Shown: positions 36,205-47,080 of the stretch, in pieces
How the letters are laid out: the number at the start of each line of letters is the position of its first letter
Numbering within the stretch: the first letter of the stretch is position 1
Source of the DNA: UBA5018 sp947463165
GTDB lineage: Bacteria; Cyanobacteriota; Cyanobacteriia; PCC-6307; Cyanobiaceae
Direction of reading: 5' to 3'
DNA length: 64,000 nucleotides
Assembly (NCBI GenBank): GCA_943371245.1
Contig: CALRTY020000013.1
Span: forward strand, 1-64,000
Notes under the pieces: generated by a model
What the model was told of the DNA's origin: nothing
The model's input: only the letters and a program-made list of their open reading frames with translations
The model's database searches: none
Program-made: the position numbers and the translations under genes

Positions 36205-37040
36205 GGTTCCCCGGTGAATGAATGGCCCGACCTGCTGCAGAGTGCGGCAGATTCACAGACTGACAAATCGATCTAGACAATAGATCATTATCTGCATTTC
36301 AGCCCCCAAGGTGACCAGGAAATGCCGCAGATACGATCCAAATCGGCGGTTGTGTTGTCCTTGAAACCCTTTGGGCAGCGGAGGTTAGGGCGCGTGACCA
36401 GCAGATTTTGCCTCTGATCGCTGGACGCTGGCCTGCTGGGCGCTTGAGGGTTAGGGGCTTGATCACCGGGAGCTGATGGACGGGAGTTGATGGCTGGGGC
36501 TTGATAATCAGCCTTCCCATCTGATCGCCAGGCGCTCTCTAGCTGAGCTTCTTAATGACTGGCGGTTGATGGCTGGGCACTTGAGAATCAGCCTTCCCGT
36601 CTAATCGCTAAGCGCTTGATGACTGATGGCTTGAGGGTTGGGGCCCCACTGGCTTTAGCCAATGGAGCTAACCAGCCTCTGTCCCTGGCAGCTATTTCGT
36701 CGGCGCAACTCCGCCGCCAGCGAGATCTGGGCTGCGGCAGGCTCTTGCCCTGGACAGGCTCTTACGTGGAGCAAGAACTAGACCAGTTAAATGCTTTACT
36801 CAGCAAAGCAACGGAATTAACATTCACAGATTTATAGCAGTTTCTCCCGCTCGGCAGTGTGTTCTCCTATACAAAAGCTCCCTACGCATAGGGTCCCTGA
36901 TTTGATGCCCCTGGGTGGAGGAACCCGTGGCATAGCCCCCCTGAGTGGGCTGCCCCCTAGGTGGATAGCCCCTGGCTGGAAGACCCCACTGGATGAGGGC
37001 CTAGTGGGCAAGGGGGCCCGGCTAGCGGCGATCTATTGGA
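36205..37040. other. 836-bp gene-free region with long direct repeats
   Basis: No accepted gene. Two ~51-base imperfect direct copies lie at about 36486-36536 and 36565-36616, with core AATCAGCCTTCCC and unit spacing near 80. A C/G-rich patch at 36900-37030 repeats words like CTGGGTGGA / TAGGTGGATAGCCCCT. It sits downstream of gcvP. Confidence 0.55.
36486..36616. repeat. ~80-bp spaced direct repeat, two copies
   Basis: GTTGATGGCTGGG followed by TTGA(T/G)AATCAGCCTTCCC and a (G/A)GCGCT end occurs twice, at 36486-36536 and 36565-36616, with a small number of differences. Confidence 0.75.
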
Positions 37041-40000
37041 TTAAGTGGACGGGGAGGCAAGGCTGCTGGCCAGCTCCTCCACCGAGGCACAGGTGCAGAT
37101 CAAGTTGCGATCTCCGTAGGCGTTGTCGATGCGAGCCACGGCTGGCCAAAGCTTGTGGGATCTTTGGGCCTCGCCGGCAGGGAAAGCGGCTGCGGCGCGG
37201 CTGTAGGGGCGATCCCAGCACTCGGCCGTTACAGCGGCCAGGGTGTGGGGGGCCCGCTTGAGCGGATTATCAATAGGGTCACTCTGGCCCGCTTCTATGG
37301 CGGCGACCTCGGCGCGAATCGCCTTCATGGCCTGGCAGAAGCGCTGCAACTCCCCTAGCGACTCACTCTCGGTGGGCTCCACCATCACCGTGCCAGCCAC
37401 GGGCCAGCTCACGGTGGGGGCATGGAAGCCGTAATCCATCAACCGCTTGGCCAGATCCTCCACCTCCAATCCAGCACTGCGCTTGATCGGCCGCAGATCG
37501 AAGATGCACTCGTGGGCCACCCGGCCGGTGGCGCCGCGGTAGAGCACGGGGAAGGCTTCATCCAGTTGCTCCGCCATCCAGTTGGCCGCCAGCAGGGCCA
37601 CGGAGCTGGCCTGGCGCAGGCCAGCTCCCCCCATCATGCGGATGTACATCCAGCAGATCGGCAGGATCGAGGCGCTGCCCCAGGGGGCGGCACTCACCGG
37701 CCCAATGGCCTGGGCGCCTCCACAGCTGGAGTCCAGGGGATGGCCCGGCAGGAAGGGCCGCAAATGGTCGGCCACGGCAATCGGCCCGACCCCCGGGCCA
37801 CCGCCGCCATGGGGAATGCAGAAGGTTTTGTGCAGATTCAGGTGACAGACATCTGCGCCATAACGGCCTGGCTGACATAGCCCCACCTGGGCATTGAGGT
37901 TGGCCCCATCGAGGTAAACCTGACCGCCGTGGCGATGCACCAGGGCGCAGATCTCGACGATGGCAGTTTCAAATACCCCATGGGTGGAGGGGTAGGTGAC
38001 CATCAGGGCAGCCAGATCGTCGGCGTGCAGAGCCGCCTTGGCAGCCAGGTCGGCTAGATCGATATTGCCCTGGTGATCGCAGGCCACCGGCACCACCTGC
38101 AGGCCTGCCATCACAGCGCTGGCGGGGTTGGTGCCGTGGGCGCTGGTGGGAATCAGGCACACCCGGCGATGGCCCTGGCCGCAGCTTTTGTGGTAAGCAC
38201 TAATTACCAAAAGGCCGGCGTATTCGCCTTGGGAACCGGCATTGGGCTGCAGCGATACGCCGGCAAAGCCGGTGATCGCCGCCAGCCAGTTTTCTAGATC
38301 GCTGATCAGGCGTCGATAGCCTGCGCTCTGGGCAGCTGGGGCGAAGGGATGCAGTGCCGCGAAGGCCGGCCAGCTCACCGGGGCCAACTCCACGGCGGCG
38401 TTGAGCTTCATGGTGCAACTGCCGAGGGGAATCATCCCATGCACCAAGGAAAAATCTCTACTTACCAGTCGCTGGATATAGCGCATTAGTTCAGACTCGC
38501 TGCGATAGCGGTGGAACACCTCCTGCCGCAGCCAGCCGTCCTGGCGCAGCTGTATGGCGTTCTGCCACAGCTGGCGCTCGGGGGCCTCCAGGGCGGAGGC
38601 CGCCGCCAGCTCGGCATCCACCTGGCTCAGTAGCCGGGCGGCCAGGCCAGCCCCCTGGCCAGGGCCAGGTTCGGCCAGGGCCAGCAGCAAGCGATCCAGT
38701 TCCGCCGCGTCGCTCAATTCATCGAGGCTGATGCCAAAGCCAGCAGCATCGGCGCGCAGATTGAAGCCAGCCGCCGCCGCTCGCGCCAAGATCGCCGCCG
38801 CCTGCGGCGTCTCGACGCTGAGGGTGTCAAAGCCAGGCCCGGGCAGGGGAGCCAGACCCAACTCCACCAGCCCGTTAGCCAGGGCCGCCCGCAACCGCAG
38901 GATGCGGCGGGCGATGGCCGCCAGACCATCGGGGCCGTGGTGCACCGCATAGAAGCCGGCCATTACAGCTAGCAGCACCTGGGCGGTGCAGATATTGCTG
39001 GTGGCCTTGTCCCGGCGGATGTGCTGTTCGCGGGTCTGCAGTGCCAGGCGCAGGGCCGGCCTGCCCTCGCCATCTAGGGATTGGCCCACCAGGCGACCGG
39101 GGATTTGGCGCTTATGGGCCTCGGTGGTGGCGAAGAAAGCGGCATGGGGGCCGCCAAAGCCGATCGGAATGCCGAAGCGTTGGCTGCTGCCCACGGCGAT
39201 CTCCACGCCGAGCTGGGCCACCGGGGCCATCAGCACCTGGGCCATTGGATCAACGGCGGCCGTGACCATGGCGCCCGCGGCGCGGGCGGCGGCGATCAGG
39301 GCTGCCGGGTTCCATAACCGGCCACTGGCCCCCGGCAGCTGCAGCAGCAGGCCAAAAACACCTGCGAACGGATCGGCATCGCCGGGCGCGGCGGTTTCAA
39401 TGGCGGCCAGCAATGCCGCTGGATCCACGCTCTCCAAGACGATGCCCAGGGGCTCGGCCCTGGTGAGCAGAACGGCCAGGGTTTGGGGGAAGAGGTCGGC
39501 ATCCACCAGGAAGCGCCGGGCCTGGGGCTGGCGGCAGGCGCTGAAACTGAGGCCCATCGCCTCGGCCGCCGCCGTGCCCTCATCGAGCAGGGAGGCATTG
39601 GCAATCGGCAGCCCCGTGAGCTCGGCGATCAGGGTTTGGAAGTTGAGCAAGGCCTCCAGTCGCCCCTGGGCAATCTCCGCTTGGTAGGGGGTGTAGGCGG
39701 TGTACCAGGCTGGGTTTTCGAACACGTGGCGCTGCAACAGCGCCGGCGTCACCGTGGCTGCATAGCCCAGGCCAATCAGGCTGCGGCAGGTTTGGTTGGC
39801 GGCGGCGATCTGGGCCAGTTCCGCCAGGGCTTGGGCCTCATCGCAGCCCTGGGGCAGTCCCTGGCCAGCTAATTCCGGCGGCAGCAAGATGTCTGGCGGC
39901 ACCACCTCGGCCACAAAGCTCTCCAGATCGCCGCAGCCCAGTTCGGCCAGCATCTGGGCCTGCTCCGCTGCCGAGGGGCCGATGTGGCGAGCTACGAAGG

Positions 40001-40067
40001 GGCTCTGGCCCGGTCCGCTGGCAGATGCCGGAGCAATGGCGGTAGCTCCAGACATGGTGGCGGTCAC
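37041..40067 (-). CDS. gcvP: Glycine dehydrogenase (decarboxylating), P protein
   Basis: 1008 residues, full-length fused P protein of the glycine cleavage system, which removes the glycine made in photorespiration. PLP lysine is in HLNLHKTFCIPHGGGGPG near residue 746. N-terminal FVARHIGPSAAEQAQML and 'SLLDEGTAAAEAMGLSF' are P-protein hallmarks. Start MTATMSGATAIAP; M5 is an alternative. It is third in the run lyase-gcvH-gcvP; gcvT is not in the window. Confidence 0.97.
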   Translation of the reverse strand: MTATMSGATAIAPASASGPGQSPFVARHIGPSAAEQAQMLAELGCGDLESFVAEVVPPDILLPPELAGQGLPQGCDEAQALAELAQIAAANQTCRSLIGLGYAATVTPALLQRHVFENPAWYTAYTPYQAEIAQGRLEALLNFQTLIAELTGLPIANASLLDEGTAAAEAMGLSFSACRQPQARRFLVDADLFPQTLAVLLTRAEPLGIVLESVDPAALLAAIETAAPGDADPFAGVFGLLLQLPGASGRLWNPAALIAAARAAGAMVTAAVDPMAQVLMAPVAQLGVEIAVGSSQRFGIPIGFGGPHAAFFATTEAHKRQIPGRLVGQSLDGEGRPALRLALQTREQHIRRDKATSNICTAQVLLAVMAGFYAVHHGPDGLAAIARRILRLRAALANGLVELGLAPLPGPGFDTLSVETPQAAAILARAAAAGFNLRADAAGFGISLDELSDAAELDRLLLALAEPGPGQGAGLAARLLSQVDAELAAASALEAPERQLWQNAIQLRQDGWLRQEVFHRYRSESELMRYIQRLVSRDFSLVHGMIPLGSCTMKLNAAVELAPVSWPAFAALHPFAPAAQSAGYRRLISDLENWLAAITGFAGVSLQPNAGSQGEYAGLLVISAYHKSCGQGHRRVCLIPTSAHGTNPASAVMAGLQVVPVACDHQGNIDLADLAAKAALHADDLAALMVTYPSTHGVFETAIVEICALVHRHGGQVYLDGANLNAQVGLCQPGRYGADVCHLNLHKTFCIPHGGGGPGVGPIAVADHLRPFLPGHPLDSSCGGAQAIGPVSAAPWGSASILPICWMYIRMMGGAGLRQASSVALLAANWMAEQLDEAFPVLYRGATGRVAHECIFDLRPIKRSAGLEVEDLAKRLMDYGFHAPTVSWPVAGTVMVEPTESESLGELQRFCQAMKAIRAEVAAIEAGQSDPIDNPLKRAPHTLAAVTAECWDRPYSRAAAAFPAGEAQRSHKLWPAVARIDNAYGDRNLICTCASVEELASSLASPST

Positions 40068-40214
40068 GGCCCAAGCGGCGAAGGTGGGCGGATCCTAGGA
40101 ACCACTACTTACGGCGGTTCTGCGGGCGGCGATTCCAGCGGCGGCGAGTCTGCGGGCAGCGATTCCTGACCCACAGCGGCCAACCAAATTTCCCAGCTCA
40201 CCAGGCTGCCCAGC

Positions 40215-40640
40215 TCAGTGGCCTTGCACCTGGGCGCCGTAGCTGGTGGCATCCAGCAGTGAGTCCAGCTCGGCGGGGTCGCCAGGGGAGATCACCAACA
40301 GCCAGCCCTCGCCATAGGGGTCGCTCTGGAGGGTCTCCGGGCTGTCGAAGAGCAGCTCGTTGCGCGCCACTACCACTCCAGTCACTGGAGCGATCAGCTC
40401 TTCCACCGCCTTCACCGATTCGACGCTGCCAAAGCTCTGGCCCTTGGTGAGCTCAGCGCCCACCGCTGGCAACTCCACGAACACGATGTCGCCGAGCTGA
40501 TCGATCGCGAAGGCACTTAATCCCAAATGCCAGCGATCGCCCGCGTCGTCGCCCCCGCCAGCAGTCGAGCCAGCAGGGACAGCGCGCAGGTATTCGTGGC
40601 TGTCCGCGTAGCGGCAATCGTCGGGGAAGCGGAGAGCCAT
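40215..40640 (-). CDS. gcvH: Glycine cleavage system H protein
   Basis: 141 residues. Lipoyl carrier that shuttles the aminomethyl group between P, T and L proteins. The lipoylated lysine is K77 in GSVESVKAVEEL. 'LGDIVFVELPAVG' and 'NPYGEGWL'-type text (SDPYGEGWLLVI) are standard. A short Gly/Ala/Asp insert at 23-35 (AGSTAGGGDDAGD) is unusual. 11 bases after the lyase gene and ~150 ahead of gcvP. Confidence 0.96.
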   Translation of the reverse strand: MALRFPDDCRYADSHEYLRAVPAGSTAGGGDDAGDRWHLGLSAFAIDQLGDIVFVELPAVGAELTKGQSFGSVESVKAVEELIAPVTGVVVARNELLFDSPETLQSDPYGEGWLLVISPGDPAELDSLLDATSYGAQVQGH

Positions 40641-40651
40641 CGGAGCGGCAG

Positions 40652-41989
40652 TCAGCGGAAATTGTTCTCGATAGTTTGTCGGAACGAGCCTTGATCGAGC
40701 CCCGCCTGGGCCAGGGCCACCAGGGCCCGCTGCAGGGCGATCTGGCCATGGGCCCGATGGGTGCCGCCCTGGGCGTAGAGCACATAGGGTTCGCGCAGGG
40801 GGCCATCGGCGGAAAACTCGCTGGTGCTGCCATCGATGAAGGTGCCACCGGCCATCACCAATTCGCTGGCATAGCCGGGCATTGGTGCCGGCACTGGATC
40901 GAGATAGGAGCCCACCGGTGAGGCGGCCTGAAAGGCGCGGCAGACGGCAATCAAAGCCTGCTTTGAGCCGAGCTTCACCGCTTGGATCAGATCACTGCGA
41001 GCAGCTCCGGCTTGGGGATGCACCGGGAAGCCCAGATCGGCGAACACCGCGGCCACCAACTCGGCGCAAATCAGCGCTTCCGCCACCATCTGGGGAGCGA
41101 GAAATAGCCCCTGGAAGAGCAGGCGATTTAGATCGAAACTGGTGCCCCCATCGCGGCCAATCCCCGGGGCGGTGAGGCGGCAACAGGCCTGCTCCACCAA
41201 CTCGGCCCGGCCGGCCACATAGCCGCCGGTGGTGGCCAAGGTGCCACCCAGATTTTTGATCAAGGAGCCCGCGATCAGATCAACACCCACGGCAGGGGGC
41301 TCCAGATCCTCCACCAATTCCCCATAGCAGTTGTCCACGAACACCAGACAGCCGGGCTGAATCGCCTTCACCCGCTCCACCAGGGCACCGATCTCGGCCA
41401 CCTTCAGCGAGGGCCGCCAGCTATAGCCACAGCTGCGCTGGATCAGCACCATCCGGGTGGGCGGGGCGAGGGCATCTTCCAGCCGCTGCACATCCACCTG
41501 GCCGGCGGCATTCAGCGCCAGCTCGTCGTAGCGGATGCCGAATTCCAGCAGCGAGCCCTGGCCCTGGCCGCGGATGCCGATCACCTCCTCCAGGGTGTCG
41601 TAGGGGCGGCCGGTGAGGGCCAGCAAGCGATCTCCAGGTCGCAGCACGCCAAACAGGGCGGCGGCAATGGCATGGGTGCCGCTCACAAATTGCAAGCGCA
41701 CGGCAGCCGCCTCCGCCTGCAGCACCCGGGCGACCACCCGATCGAGCACCTCACGACCCAGATCGCCGTGGCCATAGCCACTCACTGAGGCGAAGTGGTG
41801 AACCCCCAGCCGCTCGGCCGCGAAGGCATCGAGCACCCGCTGAAGCCTTGGGGTGACGGCCTCGGTGTGCCGCGACGCCAGGGGGGCGATGCGGGCCTGG
41901 GCGGCCGCCAGCCGCTCGGCCGCCCAAGCTGATTCGGCAGCCGGGGCTGCTTCCACCGCCCGGGCGGTGGGGTCGGCGGAAGGGTTCAT
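40652..41989 (-). CDS. PLP-dependent methionine gamma-lyase family protein
   Basis: 445 residues from ATG 41989. Matches the 'methionine gamma-lyase / aluminium-resistance' family (PF06838): HHFASVSGYGHGDLGRE near the N-terminus, 'QFVSGTHAIAAALFGVLRPGD', and a likely PLP lysine in AGSLIKNLGGTLATTGGYV. The exact substrate of the family is uncertain (sulfur amino acids are assumed). Next to gcvH by 11 bases, so probably one transcript with the glycine cleavage genes. A longer frame to 42043 would overlap the divergent desaturase and is not preferred. Confidence 0.88.
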   Translation of the reverse strand: MNPSADPTARAVEAAPAAESAWAAERLAAAQARIAPLASRHTEAVTPRLQRVLDAFAAERLGVHHFASVSGYGHGDLGREVLDRVVARVLQAEAAAVRLQFVSGTHAIAAALFGVLRPGDRLLALTGRPYDTLEEVIGIRGQGQGSLLEFGIRYDELALNAAGQVDVQRLEDALAPPTRMVLIQRSCGYSWRPSLKVAEIGALVERVKAIQPGCLVFVDNCYGELVEDLEPPAVGVDLIAGSLIKNLGGTLATTGGYVAGRAELVEQACCRLTAPGIGRDGGTSFDLNRLLFQGLFLAPQMVAEALICAELVAAVFADLGFPVHPQAGAARSDLIQAVKLGSKQALIAVCRAFQAASPVGSYLDPVPAPMPGYASELVMAGGTFIDGSTSEFSADGPLREPYVLYAQGGTHRAHGQIALQRALVALAQAGLDQGSFRQTIENNFR

Positions 41990-42165
41990 GGGCTGACGCC
42001 TAAATTCCTCTTCTACCGGAGAGCACCTTGGGTCACAGCTCACTTCCGCCTGGGGTGTCGTCGGCCAACATCCTGCGGGTGCAACGCCCGGGCCCAGCTG
42101 GCTCGCCTCAAGACGCTTACTCAGCAGATGCTGCTGCTGCTGACGCCGCTGCCTCGGACGCCTGG

Positions 42166-43065
42166 ATGGCCGACAGCCCCAGCGCCCGGCAGCAAGCCCG
42201 CACTCGAGAGGCGGTAGCCATGAGGCGCGAGCCCCTGCCCCCGAAGCAGCGCCGTTACAAGTTCGGCACCACCAGCTTCATGCTGATCATGCACGTGGGT
42301 GCGGTGTTCGCCCTTTTGCCGCGCTTTTGGAGCTGGCAAGCGCTTGTGGCCATGGCGATTCTCTATTGGACCACCGTGCTCGGCGTCACCCTGGGCCTGC
42401 ATCGAATGCTTGCCCACCGCAGCTTTTTGGCACCCCGCTGGCTGGAGCGGTTGCTGGTGCTGATGGGCGCCCTGGCCTGCCAGAGCGGACCGATCGAGTG
42501 GGTGGGGCTGCATCGCCACCACCACCGCTATTCCGATCAGCCCAACGATCACCACGACGCCGCCCGCGGCCTCTGGTGGGCCCACAGCGCCTGGATGCTG
42601 CATGAGATTCCGGCCCTGGCCCACGTGCCACGGCTCACCGGCGATCTGCAGCGCGATCCCTTTTACCGCTGGCTAGATCGCTGGTTCCTGCTGCTGCAGT
42701 GGCCCCTGGGCGCTTGTCTGTATGCCTATGGCCAGCTAGCTGATGTCCATGGCGGTGGCCTGGGGCTGGTGTTGTGGGCCATTCCCCTGCGCCTGGTGGT
42801 CGTGTATCACGTCACTTGGTTGGTGAATTCGGCCACCCACGCCTGGGGCTACCGCAACTTCGACAGCCCCGACCTTTCCCGCAATTGTTGGTGGGTGGCC
42901 ATCCTCAGTTTTGGCGAGGGCTGGCATAACAACCACCACGCCTATCCCTCCAGCGCCCGGCACGGGCTGCGCTGGTTCGAGCTGGACATCACCTGGCAGC
43001 ACGTGCGCCTGCTGCGGGCCCTGGGCTGGGTGCGACGGGTGCGCGAAGCCCGCTACCCGGCCTAA
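42166..43065 (+). CDS. Fatty-acid desaturase (acyl-lipid/acyl-CoA type)
   Basis: About 299 residues from ATG 42166; the frame extends to a TTG at 42028 and another ATG at 42220 is possible. Three histidine boxes bind the diiron centre: HRMLAHRSF, HRHHHRYSD and HNNHHAYPSSARHG. Hydrophobic segments around 'FMLIMHVGAVFALLPRFW' and 'LVLWAIPLRLVVVYHVTWLV' complete the membrane fold. The box spacing is that of delta-9 (DesC-like) enzymes. Paralogue of the desaturase at 44040. A GC stem follows the gene. Confidence 0.92.
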   Translation: MADSPSARQQARTREAVAMRREPLPPKQRRYKFGTTSFMLIMHVGAVFALLPRFWSWQALVAMAILYWTTVLGVTLGLHRMLAHRSFLAPRWLERLLVLMGALACQSGPIEWVGLHRHHHRYSDQPNDHHDAARGLWWAHSAWMLHEIPALAHVPRLTGDLQRDPFYRWLDRWFLLLQWPLGACLYAYGQLADVHGGGLGLVLWAIPLRLVVVYHVTWLVNSATHAWGYRNFDSPDLSRNCWWVAILSFGEGWHNNHHAYPSSARHGLRWFELDITWQHVRLLRALGWVRRVREARYPA

Positions 43066-43118
43066 AGCCGCCCCGCAACCGCGCCCGCATGGCGCATTTA
43101 CAATTAATGCATTTCTAT

Positions 43119-43141
43119 TGGGCGCCTTTAAATGGCGCCCA
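43119..43141 (+). terminator. Probable terminator after desaturase
   Basis: Perfect 8-bp stem TGGGCGCC / GGCGCCCA (43119-43126, 43134-43141) with a 7-base loop and a weak T-containing tail (TTTCTATTC). 54 bases past the desaturase stop. Confidence 0.5.
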
Positions 43142-43158
43142 TTTCTATTCTGAATGTT

Positions 43159-43233
43159 GCGACCCTCAATGCTGCGGTATTCAATTTTGCGGTATTCAAT
43201 TTTGCAAGCCTGAATATTGCTGGGCTGAATTCG
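43159..43233. repeat. 15-bp tandem repeat, 5 units
   Basis: Units of 15 bases at 43159, 43174, 43189, 43204 and 43219. The second and third are identical (GCGGTATTCAATTTT); the others are diverged (GCAAGCCTGAATATT, GCTGGGCTGAATTCG). On the minus strand the array runs into the last codons and stop of the HTH-like gene. Confidence 0.85.
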
Positions 43234-43939
43234 CTTTGAGCGATTGGCGGCGCAGCAATTCCAGCAGGCCATTGGCCTCCAGGGCCTGGCCGCCGATCGC
43301 CAGGGCCCTGGCGGTGGCAACCAGATCGGGCAGCTCCGCCTCCAACTCGGCGGCGGCGTAGTCCCGCAGGCCGGCCATCACCTCGGCGAAGCGTTCCTGC
43401 CGCTGGCGCCGACTGGCCGGGTAGGCCGCCAGCAGCGCTTCTCGGCAGAGGCGCCAGGGCTTGCCAGCGGTGAACAGCAGGGCCAGGGCGGCGCTGAGAT
43501 CGGCGGCCTCCGCCTCGGCGATGCGCAGGTCGAAGGGGGCTGGCGGCAGCCGCATGCCCACGAACACCTCCAGCAGCTCGCCCGGCCCCAGCACCGGCTC
43601 CCCCTCCCCCTGCACCGCCAGGGCGGAGGACTCCAGCGCCGCCAGCAGTTCAAGCTGGCCCTGCAGTTGCCGCCGCAGCCGCTCGGAGAGACCCGCAGAT
43701 CCCGCCTCGGCGGCCAGCAGCTGGTTGAGGCGACCCAGGGTCAAAAACAACTCAGGACCAGGCGAGGGCAGCTTGCCGTTGCGCAGTTTTGAAAGCTGGG
43801 AGCTGTGCACCCTGCCCAGGCCCAGACTGTCCGCCAGGGCCGGCAGCACCTTGTGACTCCAGCCATTGCGCTCGTGCCACACCCGGATCAGATGGGCAAA
43901 GGCAATGCGGCCAGCAGCGAGCTCATCCGGATAACCCAA
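43196..43939 (-). CDS. Cyanobacterial HTH-like conserved protein
   Basis: 247 residues. N-terminal ~70 residues look like an XRE-type helix-turn-helix (HKVLPALADSLGLGRVHSSQ, then LSKLRNGKLPSPGPELF), the rest is Leu/Ala-rich helical with no motif. It sits between, and antisense to, the two desaturase genes, divergent from the second, so a regulatory role on the desaturases is possible but unproven. The C-terminal residues come from the 15-bp repeat. Confidence 0.7.
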   Translation of the reverse strand: MGYPDELAAGRIAFAHLIRVWHERNGWSHKVLPALADSLGLGRVHSSQLSKLRNGKLPSPGPELFLTLGRLNQLLAAEAGSAGLSERLRRQLQGQLELLAALESSALAVQGEGEPVLGPGELLEVFVGMRLPPAPFDLRIAEAEAADLSAALALLFTAGKPWRLCREALLAAYPASRRQRQERFAEVMAGLRDYAAAELEAELPDLVATARALAIGGQALEANGLLELLRRQSLKANSAQQYSGLQN

Positions 43940-44039
43940 GCGCCTGAAGCCTCCAGAAACACCATTCGCATCGCAGCCTCGGGGAGGATACGAATTCGTA
44001 TTGCTATCATTCTATCGAACGATCAGGAGTCGGTCCAGC

Positions 44040-45038
<999 letters not shown>

Positions 45039-45073
45039 TCGATCGGTCAGCGATCAGAACCGGTTTCGAACCC

Positions 45074-45532
45074 ATGGCTAAGCGCGTACAAGTCGTTCTC
45101 AACGCTGACGTCCTCAGCCTGGGTAAGGACGGGGACCTCGTGGAAGTGGCCCCCGGCTATGCCCGCAACTATCTGTTGCCCCAGCGCAAGGCGGTGCCCG
45201 TCACCCCGGCGGTGATGCGCCAGGTGGAGGCCCGCCGCGCCAAGGAGGCCGCCCGCCAGGCGTCCCTGAAGGCGGAGGCGGAAGCCTTCCGCACCGCCCT
45301 CACCACCATTGGCCGCTTCACTGTGAAGAAGCAAACCGGCGGTGACGACGTGCTGTTCGGCACCGTTACCAACGGCGATGTGGCCGAGGTGATCGAGGCC
45401 GCCACCAAGAAGGAACTGGATCGCCGCGACATCCTGGTGCCCGAAATCCACCGCACCGGCAGCTACAAGGTGCAGATCAAGCTGCACCCAGAGGTGACGG
45501 CCGAGATCAACCTGGAAGTGGCCAGCTACTAA
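45074..45532 (+). CDS. rplI: 50S ribosomal protein L9
   Basis: 152 residues. N-terminal L9 domain VVLNADVLSLGKDGDLVEVA and 'PGYARNYLLPQRKAVPVTP', then the long connecting helix (QVEARRAKEAARQASLKAEA) and C-terminal domain. Normal length. Upstream of dnaB, the typical rplI-dnaB order. Confidence 0.98.
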   Translation: MAKRVQVVLNADVLSLGKDGDLVEVAPGYARNYLLPQRKAVPVTPAVMRQVEARRAKEAARQASLKAEAEAFRTALTTIGRFTVKKQTGGDDVLFGTVTNGDVAEVIEAATKKELDRRDILVPEIHRTGSYKVQIKLHPEVTAEINLEVASY

Positions 45533-45647
45533 AGGCCTGCAGGTTCCTGGTTGGGACCCACCTCAATTTCGACGATCTTCTGCGCGCCGTCAGCTCCCTT
45601 GGAGTCTGGCGGCGTTCTGTTTCTAGCTGGCATCCCCTCCCCCGCCG

Positions 45648-47057
45648 ATGGCGTCTACCCCCCAGGCGAACTCCGATACCGGCGAAGCCGCGGGCAGCCG
45701 CCGGCGACAGGAGGCCAATTTTGAGGCCCTGCCCGATTCGGTGCCGCCCCAGAACCTGGAGGCGGAAGAGGCGGTGCTGGGGGGCCTGCTGCTGGATCCC
45801 GATGCGATTGGTCGGGTGGCCGACCTGCTGCGAGCGGAGGCTTTTTATCTATCGGCCCATCGGGAGATTTACCGCACTGCGCTGATGCTGCACAGCCAGG
45901 GCAAGCCCACCGACCTCACCGCCATGACCGCCTGGCTGGCGGACACAGGTCAGTTGGAAAAGGTGGGCGGCAGCGGCCGCCTGGTGGAGCTGGTGGAGCG
46001 GGTTACCTCCACCGCCTCCATCGACCAGGTGGCGCGCCTGGTGATGGACAAATTCCTGCGGCGCCAGCTGATCCGCTCCGGCAATGAGGTGATTGCCCTG
46101 GGCTTTGACCAGAGCAAGCCGATGGATCAGGTGCTTGATGAGGCGGAGCAAAAGATCTTCGCGATCAGCCAGGAGAAACCCAGCCTCGGCCTCACCCCCA
46201 CCGCTGAAATCCTCACCCGCACCTTCGAGGAAATCGAGAGCCGCTCGGTGGGCACCGCCGTGGCCGGCATCCCGGTGAACTTCTACGACCTCGACGCGAT
46301 GACCCAGGGCCTGCAGCGCAGCGACCTGATCATCGTGGCCGGTCGCCCCGCCATGGGCAAGACGGCCCTGACGATGAACATCGCCAAGAACGTGGCCCAG
46401 TTGCACAGCCTGCCGGTGTGCGTCTTCAGCTTGGAGATGAGCAAGGAGCAGCTCACCTACCGACTGCTGGCGATGGAAACAGGCATAGAGAGCGGTCGGC
46501 TGCGCACCGGCCGGCTGCAGCAGGAAGAATGGCCTTTGCTGGGCCAGGGCATCGACCGCCTGGGTCAGATGCCGATCTATATCGATGACAAGCCAAATGC
46601 CGGAGTGCTGGAAATGCGTTCCCTCTGCCGGCGATTGATGGCCGAAACCGGTAGAGAGCTGGGGTTGATCATCATCGACTATCTGCAACTGATGGAGGGC
46701 AATGGTTCCGACAATCGGGTGCAGGAACTGTCGCGGATTACCCGGGGGCTCAAGGGCATGGCCCGGGAATTGAACGTGCCTGTGGTCGCCCTTTCCCAGC
46801 TCAGCCGCAGCGTCGAATCGCGCACCAACAAGCGGCCGATGCTCAGCGATCTGCGCGAATCCGGATCCATCGAACAGGATGCCGATCTGGTGCTGATGAT
46901 CTATCGCGATGAGTACTACAACCCCGATACTACCGATCGAGGTATCACCGAAGTAATCGTCACCAAGCACCGCAACGGCCCCGTTGGCCCAGTGAAGCTG
47001 CTGTTTGAACCCCAGTTCACCCGCTTCCGCAACCTGGCCGCACCGAGCGGCTTTTAA
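45648..47057 (+). CDS. dnaB: Replicative DNA helicase
   Basis: 469 residues. N-terminal DnaB domain (PPQNLEAEEAVLGGLLLDPD) and RecA-like helicase domain with Walker A GRPAMGKTAL near 235, 'FSLEMSKEQL', Walker B 'LGLIIIDYLQLM', and 'LSQLSRSVESR' (H4/arginine finger region). No intein is inserted at the P-loop, unlike several other cyanobacteria. Unwinds the fork ahead of the polymerase. Confidence 0.98.
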   Translation: MASTPQANSDTGEAAGSRRRQEANFEALPDSVPPQNLEAEEAVLGGLLLDPDAIGRVADLLRAEAFYLSAHREIYRTALMLHSQGKPTDLTAMTAWLADTGQLEKVGGSGRLVELVERVTSTASIDQVARLVMDKFLRRQLIRSGNEVIALGFDQSKPMDQVLDEAEQKIFAISQEKPSLGLTPTAEILTRTFEEIESRSVGTAVAGIPVNFYDLDAMTQGLQRSDLIIVAGRPAMGKTALTMNIAKNVAQLHSLPVCVFSLEMSKEQLTYRLLAMETGIESGRLRTGRLQQEEWPLLGQGIDRLGQMPIYIDDKPNAGVLEMRSLCRRLMAETGRELGLIIIDYLQLMEGNGSDNRVQELSRITRGLKGMARELNVPVVALSQLSRSVESRTNKRPMLSDLRESGSIEQDADLVLMIYRDEYYNPDTTDRGITEVIVTKHRNGPVGPVKLLFEPQFTRFRNLAAPSGF

Positions 47058-47080
47058 GCGCTGAAAGGCAAGCGAAGCAA

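Noticed and set aside
40068..42200. Glycine riboswitch for the gcv operon
   Set aside because: No tandem-aptamer-like sequence in the short gaps before gcvP, gcvH or the lyase gene.
45648..47057. DnaB intein
   Set aside because: The P-loop and surrounding motifs are continuous and the length is normal.
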